From positions 1-47,920 of the forward strand of contig JAFGNZ010000036.1 in the NCBI GenBank assembly GCA_016926755.1: a DNA stretch of 47,920 nt, given 5' to 3'. Shown here one piece after another: positions 26,490-34,138 of the stretch. The notes under the pieces are model-generated. The model was not told the origin of the DNA. It did not search any database and was given only the letters and a program-made list of their open reading frames with translations. Every line of letters starts with the position of its first letter. Positions within the stretch are counted from its first letter, which is position 1. Both the position numbers and the translations under genes were made by a program. This DNA comes from Myxococcaceae bacterium (GTDB lineage: Bacteria; Myxococcota; Myxococcia; Myxococcales; Myxococcaceae).

Positions 26490-27058
26490 AGGGCAAGCGC
26501 CTGCTGGATCTCGCCCTGCTGCTGCCGCTCGTGCCCTTCTTCGGGCTGGCCGTGGGGGTGCTCGCCCTGGCCGTGCTCCTCCTGGACGGCCGGCCCGTGT
26601 TCTTCACCCAGCCCCGCCTGGGCCAGGGGCGCCGCGTGTTCCGCATCCTCAAGCTGCGCACCATGACGTGCGAGCCGGACATGCGCGCCCGGCGCCCTAC
26701 CCGGCTCGGCCACCTGCTGCGCCACCACGGGCTGGACGAGCTGCCCCAGCTCTTCAACGTCCTCCTCGGGGACATGAGCCTCGTGGGCCCCCGTCCCCTC
26801 ACCCCTGAGGACGCTGAGCGCCTGATCGCCGCCCACCCGCCCCTGGCCGCCCGCTTCGAGGTGCCCCCGGGCATCACCGGGCTGGCGCAGGTGTGCCAGG
26901 CGCGCGGGGCCGCCCTCACCGCGCAGCTGGATGCCGAGTATGCTCGAACCCGGAGCGCCTCCGTGGACATCCGCATCCTCCTCCGCACCACCTGGATCAA
27001 CCTCGTCGGCAAGCGCCGGGGCGCGCGACCGCTGCCGCCACACCTCGTGCCGAGATGA
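26486..27058 (+). CDS. Priming sugar transferase (bacterial sugar transferase family)
   Basis: Polyisoprenyl-phosphate hexose-1-phosphate transferase of 190 residues, the minimal length for the WcaJ/PglC-type catalytic unit. One N-terminal membrane span (about 4-32) is followed by PVFFTQPRLGQGRRVFRILK, LRTM, the catalytic HGLDELPQLFNVLLGDMSLV (Asp-Glu pair) and GPRP, PPGITGLAQV. It would transfer a sugar phosphate to undecaprenyl phosphate to start an exopolysaccharide, capsule or O-antigen repeat. No other glycan genes are in the window; instead it is coupled to a sensor kinase and a LytTR regulator. GGAGGTGGAG lies just upstream of GTG 26486. Confidence 0.9.
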   Translation: MKGKRLLDLALLLPLVPFFGLAVGVLALAVLLLDGRPVFFTQPRLGQGRRVFRILKLRTMTCEPDMRARRPTRLGHLLRHHGLDELPQLFNVLLGDMSLVGPRPLTPEDAERLIAAHPPLAARFEVPPGITGLAQVCQARGAALTAQLDAEYARTRSASVDIRILLRTTWINLVGKRRGARPLPPHLVPR

Positions 27059-28113
27059 TCACGAGCTCCCAGGAAGGCTCCATCGTCCGCGCCACCCTGC
27101 GCGCGCTCATGGCCCCCAAGCGGCTGCTGCCCATCCTGCTGGTCTCCGCTTCGCTGGTGTTCGCCCAGGGCCGCTTCAGCCGCGATCCGCTGGCCATCCC
27201 CCTGGGCGTGATGCTGTGCCTGCTCTTCGTGGCGGTGGCGCCCGTCTCCTACCGCTTCCTCTTCCCGGAAGGCCTCGACCTGAGCCACGGCGGCCTGCGG
27301 CTGCTGTTGTATGGCGCGGTGGGCAGCGGCGTGGTGCTCTCCTCCGGCTACATTCTGCCGAAGCTCCTGCGCATGGGGCCCACCTTCCTCACCCAGCCGG
27401 TGAACCTGGCCGTCTGCGGGGCCCTGTTCCTGGTGGGCGGGTGGGGCCTGGGGCGGGACATCGGCTTCGAGGAGTCGCTGGCGCGGGAGCGCGCACGAGC
27501 CGCCCGGCTCCAGCTGGAGGCCGAACAGGCGCAGCTCCTGGCGCTGCGCAGCCACCTGGATCCGCACTTCCTCTTCAACACGCTGAACGCCATCGCCGAG
27601 TGGTGCCGCACCGACGGCGCCGTGGCCGAGGCCGCCGTGCTGAAGCTCTCGGCCATGCTGCGCAGCGTGCTGGCCGGGGTGCGCAGCGCGACGTGGCCGC
27701 TGGAGCGCGAGCTGGAGCTGCTCCGCACCCTGTTCGATCTCCACCTGCTGCGGGATCCGGAGCTGTTCCAGCTCTCCTTCGAGGTGGCGCCCGAGCTGGG
27801 CGAGGTGCCGGTGCCGCCGCTCATGCTGTTGCCGCTGGCGGAGAACTCGGTGAAGCACGGGCCCGCCGCGGGGCACCGCGGGCCCATCACGCTCGCGCTG
27901 TCGGCCCGGGAGGGCGAGCTCGTCTTCACCCTGGAGAACCCGGGAGCCTCCAAAGGTCCGCGGCCGGGCAGCACGGGCGTGCCCACCGTGGAGCGTCGGC
28001 TCGCGCTGGCCTACGGTGGGGCGGCGCGGTTCTCACTGGAGAGCGCCGAGGGCCGTACCCGTGTCACCATCACCCTGCCCCGCTCGGGTCCACTTCTGGG
28101 AGTCATCACGTGA
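27055..28113 (+). CDS. LytS/YehU-type sensor histidine kinase
   Basis: Membrane kinase of 352 residues. Four hydrophobic segments are seen at about 20-40, 45-65, 80-98 and 112-130. A short coiled linker follows, then the His_kinase domain with HLDPHFLFNTLNAIAEWC (phosphoacceptor H171) and an ATPase domain with LLPLAENSVKHG (N box) and GSTGVPTVERRLALAYGG. No periplasmic sensor domain is evident, so the signal may be sensed within the membrane. ATG 27055 overlaps the sugar transferase stop (ATGA), and its stop overlaps the regulator start (GTGA), giving a strict one-operon arrangement. Confidence 0.93.
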   Translation: MITSSQEGSIVRATLRALMAPKRLLPILLVSASLVFAQGRFSRDPLAIPLGVMLCLLFVAVAPVSYRFLFPEGLDLSHGGLRLLLYGAVGSGVVLSSGYILPKLLRMGPTFLTQPVNLAVCGALFLVGGWGLGRDIGFEESLARERARAARLQLEAEQAQLLALRSHLDPHFLFNTLNAIAEWCRTDGAVAEAAVLKLSAMLRSVLAGVRSATWPLERELELLRTLFDLHLLRDPELFQLSFEVAPELGEVPVPPLMLLPLAENSVKHGPAAGHRGPITLALSAREGELVFTLENPGASKGPRPGSTGVPTVERRLALAYGGAARFSLESAEGRTRVTITLPRSGPLLGVIT

Positions 28114-28886
28114 GCCAGTCCCTGCGTGTCCTGATCGCCGATGACGAGCTGCTGGCGCGCAAGCGCCTGGCGCGCCTGTTGGGAGCCTTCCCGGACGTGG
28201 AGCTCTGCGGCGAGGCCGCGGATGGGGACGCCGTGCTCGCCGCGGCGCGGGCGGGCGGAGTGGACGTGATCCTCCTGGACATCCACATGCCGGGGTTGAA
28301 CGGCCTGGAGGCGCTGTCCCTGCTGCCCGAGGACGGGCCTCGCGTCATCCTCTGCACGGCGCACGCCGAGCACGCGGTGGATGCCTTCGAGTACGGCGCG
28401 GTGGACTACGTGCTCAAGCCGGTGGAGGCCGCGCGGCTGCAGAAGGCGCTGGAGCGGGCGCGGGCCCGGCTGGGAACGAAGGAAGAGCCGGCGAGCGCGC
28501 GAGGGCCGGCGGCGGCGGGCTCGAAGGGGCTGGCGCGGCTGCCCATCCCGACGCGGCAGGGCATCGTCCTGGTGGATCCGGCCACCATCTCCCACGCGAC
28601 GCTGGAGGGGGAGCTGGTGACGGTGTTCACCACGCAGGGCGAGTTCCTCACGGACTTCACGCTGAACGAGCTGACGGACAAGCTGCCGGTGGAGGGGTTC
28701 CAGCGGGTGCACCGGCGGGCGCTGCTGAACCTGGCGCACGTGGTGCGGCTGGAGCCGCTGGAGACGGGGGGCTACATCGCACGGACGACGCGCGGGCACT
28801 CGGTGGAGGTGAGCCGCCAGTCCGCGCGAGAGCTGCGGCGGATGCTCGGCCTGCGCCGCGGGCCCGAGGAAGACTCCGGCGCCTGA
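28110..28886 (+). CDS. LytTR-family response regulator
   Basis: Response regulator of 258 residues. Receiver domain at about 5-125 with acidic pocket DDE, phosphoacceptor D57 in ILLDIHMPGLNGLEAL, and KPVEAARLQKAL near 110. After an Ala/Gly-rich linker comes a LytTR DNA-binding domain (about 145-250: IVLVDPATISHATLEGELVT, FQRVHRRALLNLAHVVRLEP, VSRQSARELRRMLG). It is the partner of the LytS-type kinase. LytTR regulators usually bind direct repeats near -35 of target promoters and often control envelope polysaccharide or secreted products. The stop codon lies inside the shared terminator stem. Confidence 0.94.
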   Translation: MSQSLRVLIADDELLARKRLARLLGAFPDVELCGEAADGDAVLAAARAGGVDVILLDIHMPGLNGLEALSLLPEDGPRVILCTAHAEHAVDAFEYGAVDYVLKPVEAARLQKALERARARLGTKEEPASARGPAAAGSKGLARLPIPTRQGIVLVDPATISHATLEGELVTVFTTQGEFLTDFTLNELTDKLPVEGFQRVHRRALLNLAHVVRLEPLETGGYIARTTRGHSVEVSRQSARELRRMLGLRRGPEEDSGA

Positions 28887-28928
28887 GCCATGAGCCCGCG
28901 TCGCCTCCCTCCAGGGCTCCTGGCTCAG
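28883..28928. terminator. Bidirectional terminator overlapping both convergent stop codons
   Basis: CTGAGCCATGAGCCC (28883-28897) and GGGCTCCTGGCTCAG (28914-28928) are inverted copies with 14 of 15 matches and a 16-base loop. The left arm includes the TGA of the LytTR gene and the right arm the TGA of the ligase gene on the other strand. Confidence 0.65.
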
Positions 28929-30412
28929 TCCATGGGCCACTCGTGCACGGGGGCGCCGGACTCGGCGTGCTCGCGGTAGCGCTCCAGCAACGCGGTGAGC
29001 GCCTCCGGCCTCGGCAGCCGCGCCTCCAGCCGCGCCAGCACCTGACGCTGCCAGCGCGCCCCCGAGCGCCGCGCCGCCACGCGAGCCTCGATGATGCCCA
29101 GCATCGCATCCGCCTCGTGCGGGTCCACGCCCGCGCTCACCAGCCCTCGCCGTGCCACGGGCAGCAGCTTCGGCACCAGCTCCGTCACCAGCACGGGCCT
29201 CGGAGAGGGCGCCCTCTCCGAGGGCCATAAGAGCACCGCGTCCATCCCCTGCCTCGCCGCCCGGAGGAAGTTCCCTCGCGCGCAGGGGAAGGGCATCGCC
29301 GGGAGGAGCCCTTCCATCTGCTCGGCCATCCCCAGCGACAGCCCGAGCAGCAGCGCCCCGTTGGCTACCATGTCCACCACCGTGGGCCCCGCCGGCAGCG
29401 CGCGGAACTCGATGCGCAGGTGGCCCCCGGCCTTCGGATCATAGATGGCGCGGTTCCAGCTCCACACGGTGCTCTGGTGCAGCCGCAGCTCGTCCAGCCC
29501 CGGGAGCTGTCCCCGCGCCACGCACTCGAGCGGTGACTCCCTGCCCACCACGGGCAGCAGCGGCGCGTGCAGCGCCACCGCCTCCGAGAACAACTCGAGC
29601 GCCCCCTCCCTCGCCCAGCCGTGGCCAAACGTCACCCGCGCGTGGTGCCGGAAGCCACCGTCGTCGGGCTCGCCCCGGTCGTCCACCGCCTGCCGGAAGA
29701 GCGCCACCCGCGTCTCGTCCCACAGCCGCCGCCCGAGGAAGAGCGGCGAGTTGGCCGACACCGCCAGCACCGGCGCCGTCACGAGCTGCGCCGCGTTGTA
29801 GACACGGGCGAACTCAGCCGGCGCGACCCGCAGGTGGAACTGGAGCGAGGTGTTGGCCCCCTCCAGCGTCACGTCGTCCCAGCTGAGCGCCAGCGTGTCC
29901 TCCCCCGTGATGGCCACCTTGATGGGTGCATCCCTCCGGCGCAGGATGGCCGCCGAGAGCGCCCGGTAGCGAGGCATTCCCGTCAGCGCCTGGCTGCCGA
30001 GATCCTCCTCTCGGAGCGTGGGGAGGATGCCCGTCACCACCACCCGAGCGCCCTGCGTGCCTGCCGCGCGGCGCACCTCGGCCAGGGTGTCCTCGAACTC
30101 CGCGCGCAGCGCCGTGAAGGGCCGGCCGGCCAGCAGAGAGGGGCGCAGGTTGCACTCCAGGTTGAACCGATCGAGCTCCAGCGTCACCCGCGGATCGACC
30201 GTCTGCCCCAGCACCTGGCGGTTCACCGGCAGGGGGAAGCCGGCAGCATCCACGAGGAACAGCTCCAGCTCCGCGCCCACCGTGCGCGGGCCCTCGCCGA
30301 ACCCCGGCCGCTGGAGCAGCAAGCGCAGCGCCTCCAGGTTCTCGGAGAGCCGCTGGGAGAACTGCCAGTAGTCCTCGGGCGAGAATTCCTCGCGGTCGAT
30401 GGCCAGCCCCAT
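28925..30412 (-). CDS. GCS2-type carboxylate-amine ligase (glutamate-cysteine ligase family)
   Basis: Protein of 495 residues from ATG 30412. It carries the GCS2 hallmarks: TVGAELELFLVD near 40, the DRFNLECNLRPS block, GILPTLREED, VTLEGANTSLQFHLRV near 190 and LRIEFRALPAGPTVVDMVAN near 340. The family ligates glutamate (or another carboxylate) to cysteine or an amine using ATP. The exact substrate cannot be told from sequence; glutathione-like thiol synthesis is the default guess, and no gshB lies nearby. The frame is open upstream to 30643, but similarity to the family begins at the chosen Met and no clear ribosome site separates the alternatives. Confidence 0.85.
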   Translation of the reverse strand: MGLAIDREEFSPEDYWQFSQRLSENLEALRLLLQRPGFGEGPRTVGAELELFLVDAAGFPLPVNRQVLGQTVDPRVTLELDRFNLECNLRPSLLAGRPFTALRAEFEDTLAEVRRAAGTQGARVVVTGILPTLREEDLGSQALTGMPRYRALSAAILRRRDAPIKVAITGEDTLALSWDDVTLEGANTSLQFHLRVAPAEFARVYNAAQLVTAPVLAVSANSPLFLGRRLWDETRVALFRQAVDDRGEPDDGGFRHHARVTFGHGWAREGALELFSEAVALHAPLLPVVGRESPLECVARGQLPGLDELRLHQSTVWSWNRAIYDPKAGGHLRIEFRALPAGPTVVDMVANGALLLGLSLGMAEQMEGLLPAMPFPCARGNFLRAARQGMDAVLLWPSERAPSPRPVLVTELVPKLLPVARRGLVSAGVDPHEADAMLGIIEARVAARRSGARWQRQVLARLEARLPRPEALTALLERYREHAESGAPVHEWPMD

Positions 30413-30568
30413 GCAGGAAAAATGGCCACGCCCCCCATTCCCGGCAGGCTGGCCACCGCGCGCCGCTCCTGGCTGCCCGCTCCTGGGCCCGTCGGGGATT
30501 GAGCGCCTCGCTGGCTCCGAGCCCGCCACGCTGTCCGGCCCGCCCGCCCGACTCCTGGACGACCGTCC

Positions 30569-30597
30569 TTGGCAAGTTCCCCGCCTCGGTGTGTTAT
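30569..30597 (+). promoter_or_regulatory. Candidate rlmN promoter
   Basis: TTGGCA (30569-30574), 17 bases, then TGTTAT (30592-30597); the start codon follows 14 bases later. A small palindrome TATCG-CT-CGATA (30595-30606) overlaps the -10/start site. The same stretch can also be read as a weak sigma-54 site (GG and GC ten bases apart, at 30571 and 30583), which I consider less likely. Confidence 0.45.
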
Positions 30598-30611
30598 CGC
30601 TCGATAGCGCC

Positions 30612-31700
30612 ATGCAGCCTGCCTCCTCCCCCTCCTTGATCAACCTGTACGATCTGCCGCGAGCCGCCCTGGGCGAGCTGCTCGCCGGCTGGGGCTACAG
30701 CGCCTTCCACCGGGACGCGCTGTGGGAGGCGCTCTACCGCCAGCAGCTGGAGTCGATCGAGGCGCTGGACGGCCTGCTCCGCCCGGAGCTGGTGACGCTG
30801 CTGCGCGAGCGGGCCTGCCTGCGCCGTCCCTCCGTGCACCACGAGGCCTTCAGCAGCGACGGCTACACCCACAAGCTGCTGCTGCGGCTGCATGACGGGC
30901 AGACCATCGAAACGGTGCTGATGCGGTTCAAGGGCCGCGCCACGGTGTGCGTCAGCACGCAGGCGGGCTGCGCCATGGGCTGTGTCTTCTGCGCCACCGG
31001 GCAGATGGGGCTGGTGCGCCACCTGAGCCCGGGGGAGATCGTCGCCCAGGTGCTCCACGTCACCCGCCTCCTGCGCGAGTCCGGCGAGTCCCTGCGCAAC
31101 ATCGTCCTCATGGGCATGGGCGAGCCCCTGCACAACTACGACGGCACCCTGTCCGCGGTGGACATCCTGGTGGACCAGACGGGCCTGGCCATTGGCCCGC
31201 GCTTCATCACCTTGAGCACCGTGGGCGTGGTGCCTGGCATCCGCCGGCTGGCGGACGAGGAGCGCCCGGTGCAGCTCGCCGTCAGCCTCCACGGCGCCAC
31301 CGACGCGGAGCGCGCCGCGCTGGTGCCGGTGGGCAGGCGCTGGCCGCTCGACGAGCTGATGGAGGCGTGCCGCTACTACAGCGAGAGACGCAAGCGCCGC
31401 ATCTTCTTCGAGTGGACCCTCATCGCCGGCAGGAACGACACGCCGGAGCAGGCGCACGCGCTGGGGCAGCTGCTGCGAGGCATGGACGCCCACGTCAACG
31501 TCATCCCGCTCAACCCCACCGTGGGCTACGGCGGCGCGCCCAGCTCCACGGAGGCGGTGCGCGCGTTCCAGGACGTGCTGGCCTCCTATGGGCTGCCCAG
31601 CACCGTGCGCCAGCGCCGCGGCATCGACATCGACGCGGGGTGTGGCCAGCTCAAGGCCGCGGTGGAGCGCCCCCGCCGTCCACTTCCGGCAACTCCCTGA
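30612..31700 (+). CDS. rlmN: Dual-specificity 23S rRNA/tRNA adenine-2 methyltransferase (radical SAM)
   Basis: Radical-SAM enzyme of 362 residues that methylates C2 of A2503 in 23S rRNA and A37 in some tRNAs. The iron-sulfur motif CAMGCVFC is present (about 114-121) within STQAGCAMGCVFCATGQMGL. GMGEPLHNY lies near 171, STVGVVPGI near 201, LAVSLHG near 225, and the methyl-carrying cysteine is in GIDIDAGCGQL near 340-350. Length matches the family. ATG 30612 is chosen by homology start and the promoter just upstream; the open frame extends further without support. It diverges from the GCS2-type gene. Confidence 0.95.
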   Translation: MQPASSPSLINLYDLPRAALGELLAGWGYSAFHRDALWEALYRQQLESIEALDGLLRPELVTLLRERACLRRPSVHHEAFSSDGYTHKLLLRLHDGQTIETVLMRFKGRATVCVSTQAGCAMGCVFCATGQMGLVRHLSPGEIVAQVLHVTRLLRESGESLRNIVLMGMGEPLHNYDGTLSAVDILVDQTGLAIGPRFITLSTVGVVPGIRRLADEERPVQLAVSLHGATDAERAALVPVGRRWPLDELMEACRYYSERRKRRIFFEWTLIAGRNDTPEQAHALGQLLRGMDAHVNVIPLNPTVGYGGAPSSTEAVRAFQDVLASYGLPSTVRQRRGIDIDAGCGQLKAAVERPRRPLPATP

Positions 31701-31765
31701 ACGACAGCCGAGCGCCGGAGCGGGGCCCTCGTTAATCTGCGCGACCCCACCCTTGGAGATCCGCC

Positions 31766-32626
31766 ATGACCGCTGCCGCCCCGCTCCCCGCCGCCGCCGC
31801 TGGTACGTTCCGGCTCGGTGACATGACCGTCCACCGCATGGGCTTTGGCGCCATGCGCATCACCGGCCCGGGCATCTGGGGCGAGCCCAAGGATCCCGAT
31901 GGCGCCCGGCGCGTCCTGCGCCGCGCGGTGGAGCTGGGCATCAACCTCATCGACACGGCGGACTCCTACGGGCCGGACGTGTCCGAGCGCATCATCGGCG
32001 AGACGCTCCACCCCTACGCCAAAGGCCTCGTCATCGCCACCAAGGGCGGCCTCACCCGCACCGGCCCGGGCGGCTGGCCCCCCAACTGCCACCCGGATCA
32101 CCTCACGAAGGCCCTGGAGGGCAGCCTGCGCCGGCTGCGCGTCGAGCGGATCGATCTGTACCAGCTCCACACGATTGATCCGAAGGTGCCCCTGGAGGAC
32201 TCGGTGGGCACGCTCGCGCGCCTGCGCGAGCAGGGGAAGATCCGCCACGTGGGCCTGTCGAACGTCACCGTGGAGCAGCTTCGCAAGGCGCGGAAGATCG
32301 TCCCCATCGTCTCGGTCCAGAACCGCTACAACCTCTCGGATCGGCACCACGAGGACGTGCTGGTGGAGTGCGAGAAGGAGGGCCTCGGCTTCCTGCCGTG
32401 GTATCCGCTCGCCGCCAGCTCCCTGGCCACGGACGCCAGCCCGCTGGCGCAGGCCGCGAAGCGCCACGGCGTCACCCCGGGACAGCTCGCGCTCGCGTGG
32501 CTGCTGCACCGCTCACCCGTGATGCTGCCCATCCCCGGCACCTCCTCTGTCCAGCACCTGGAGGAGAACACCGCCGCCGCCGCCGTGAAGCTGTCGCCCG
32601 AAGAGGTCCGCGAGCTGGGGAGCTAG
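31766..32626 (+). CDS. Aldo/keto reductase
   Basis: NADPH-dependent oxidoreductase of 286 residues with a TIM-barrel fold. The catalytic tetrad of the family can be placed: Asp and Tyr in NLIDTADSYG, Lys in IATKGG and His in LYQLHTID. The phosphate-binding C-terminal segment MLPIPGTSSVQHLEENTAA is present. It acts on aldehydes or ketones; the physiological substrate is unknown. TTGGAGATC shortly upstream of ATG 31766 gives a ribosome binding site, and a -10-like TTAATC near 31732 suggests its own promoter. It converges on the lipoprotein gene ten bases downstream. Confidence 0.93.
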   Translation: MTAAAPLPAAAAGTFRLGDMTVHRMGFGAMRITGPGIWGEPKDPDGARRVLRRAVELGINLIDTADSYGPDVSERIIGETLHPYAKGLVIATKGGLTRTGPGGWPPNCHPDHLTKALEGSLRRLRVERIDLYQLHTIDPKVPLEDSVGTLARLREQGKIRHVGLSNVTVEQLRKARKIVPIVSVQNRYNLSDRHHEDVLVECEKEGLGFLPWYPLAASSLATDASPLAQAAKRHGVTPGQLALAWLLHRSPVMLPIPGTSSVQHLEENTAAAAVKLSPEEVRELGS

Positions 32627-32636
32627 GCCGCGCGCC

Positions 32637-33023
32637 TCAGCTCTTCACGATCCGCAGCGTGACCGTGGCCTCCTGCTGCCGCGTGATGGGCACCACCGCC
32701 GCGGCATCTCCCACCAGCTCCTCCCCCTTGAAGGCCCTCACCTCCACGCGGATGCGCTCGCCCGTCTGAGGCCCTGGCTCCAGCCCCAGGGTCAGCGGGA
32801 AGCGCTGCTCCGGCGTGAGCGGATACTCCTTCTCGAGCAGCACGTTCGCGCCGTCGGCATCCGTCACCCGCACCGCCACCTTGTCCACGTCATCGGGGAT
32901 GCGCAGCGTCCCCTCGGGCCCCAGCGCCTCGATGGTGAGGAACACCGCGCCCCGCCCGCACGCCATGAGCAGCAGCACCCCGAGCGCCAGGCCCGCCCAG
33001 CCAACCCACGAGGAGCGCCTCAC
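32637..33023 (-). CDS. Small lipoprotein coupled to the giant surface protein gene
   Basis: Protein of 128 residues with a lipoprotein signal (lipobox LMAC, cysteine at about 22) and a single beta-sandwich-like domain (AVFLTIEALGPEGTLRIPDD, VRVTDADGANVLLEKEYPL). No named family. The GTG start at 33023 overlaps the stop of the giant frame in GTGA, so it is translated directly after the TPR part of that frame. Such coupling suggests a small accessory that works with the C-terminal TPR protein. Confidence 0.7.
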   Translation of the reverse strand: MRRSSWVGWAGLALGVLLLMACGRGAVFLTIEALGPEGTLRIPDDVDKVAVRVTDADGANVLLEKEYPLTPEQRFPLTLGLEPGPQTGERIRVEVRAFKGEELVGDAAAVVPITRQQEATVTLRIVKS

Positions 33024-34138
33024 TTGAGTGGCTCCAGTCCCAGCGTCCCGGGCCGGACCGGCGCGCTCCGGTTGATCAGCACCGGGGTGGCGATCGCCGC
33101 CGCGGCTCCGACGCCTACCGCTGTCCAGAACACCCAGCTCTTGTAGAGCGGCTGAGAGGCTGTCAGCTCCACGGTCTCCATCGTCAGCTCCAGCGGCGTC
33201 TCCTCCGCGCCCACCGAGGCCAGCAGGGCCCCGCTCTCATCACGCGCTCGGAGGAAGTACTCGATGGTCCGCTTCCCCGCCGGTCCGGGGAAGGTGTTGG
33301 GGACGTTGCCCGAGAAGGCTCCGCTCTCACCCCGCGCCATCGCCAGCTGCGAGTAGCCGCTCGTGCTCCCACGAGGCCGGTAGTGCAGCGTCATCGCCGA
33401 GACCCGGTCCGCGCCGGCGACCACGGCCACGTCCACCGTCGTCGTCTCCCCGAGCACGCTCGGCTTGGGCGGCGCGTGCTGCAGCTTCACCGCCTGCCGC
33501 GCTCGGTACGTCTTCTGCGCGCTCGCGAAGTAGGAGCGGATCTTCGGCGAGGCGCCGCCGGTCAGCTCGTAGTCCGGCTTCAGCTCCAGGATGTGCAGGA
33601 AGGACTCCTCCGCCCGGGCGGCATCGTCGAAGGCGGAGTGGGTCAGGGCCATCAGCTTGTAGATCTCGAGCTTCTGCGCCGCGGTCACGCCCTTCACCGC
33701 GAGCGCGAACTCCAGCTTCGGGAGGATCCCCTCGAACTCGAAGCCCAGGTACAGCTGCCGCGCCTCATCCAGGTACGGGTTGGGCGGCCCCTCGGTCGGA
33801 GCCTCTTCCTGGGCGGGCGGCGGCGCCGCGGGCGTATCGGGGGTCACCGTGGGCTCCTCGAAAGCCTGTGCGGGCTCAGGGATCACCTCTTCGACAGGTG
33901 CTGGCGCCTCTACGGGCACTTCCGGCACGGGCTTCTTCTTCTTCTTCCTCTTCCCGGACGAGAGCTTTCCGGAGCTGGACTTGCCACCGGCAGCCTTGCC
34001 AAGAGTGGGCTTCTTCTTCCGTGACTTGCCCTGCGCCCGCTCGACCTCGGCCCCCGCGGGCCCTGGCACCCCGGCCACTCCCAACGCGAGGAGCATGGCC
34101 AGGGCCCGTGCCGCGATCCTCCGTGCGCCCCAAGCCAC
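33020..34138 (-). CDS. Possible separate gene: TPR membrane protein inside the giant frame
   Basis: Alternative reading of the last 372 codons of the giant frame, starting at GTG 34138. It gives a good signal peptide (RRIAARALAMLLALGVAGV then GPAGA-E), a Lys-rich basic region (about 35-65), a Pro/Glu-rich linker, TPR-like helices (LDEARQLYLGFEFEGILPKL, ARAEESFLHILELKPDYEL), a beta-domain (VSAMTLHYRPRGSTSGYS) and a C-terminal membrane span. The architecture of an independent exported protein is complete. No strong ribosome binding site is seen before the GTG, so this remains an alternative to a true fusion. Confidence 0.45.
   Translation of the reverse strand: MAWGARRIAARALAMLLALGVAGVPGPAGAEVERAQGKSRKKKPTLGKAAGGKSSSGKLSSGKRKKKKKPVPEVPVEAPAPVEEVIPEPAQAFEEPTVTPDTPAAPPPAQEEAPTEGPPNPYLDEARQLYLGFEFEGILPKLEFALAVKGVTAAQKLEIYKLMALTHSAFDDAARAEESFLHILELKPDYELTGGASPKIRSYFASAQKTYRARQAVKLQHAPPKPSVLGETTTVDVAVVAGADRVSAMTLHYRPRGSTSGYSQLAMARGESGAFSGNVPNTFPGPAGKRTIEYFLRARDESGALLASVGAEETPLELTMETVELTASQPLYKSWVFWTAVGVGAAAAIATPVLINRSAPVRPGTLGLEPLK

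Noticed and set aside
30413-30643. Extension of the GCS2-type ligase to an ATG at 30643
   Set aside because: The added residues are low-complexity, overlap the rlmN promoter and start, and family similarity begins at the Met encoded at 30412.
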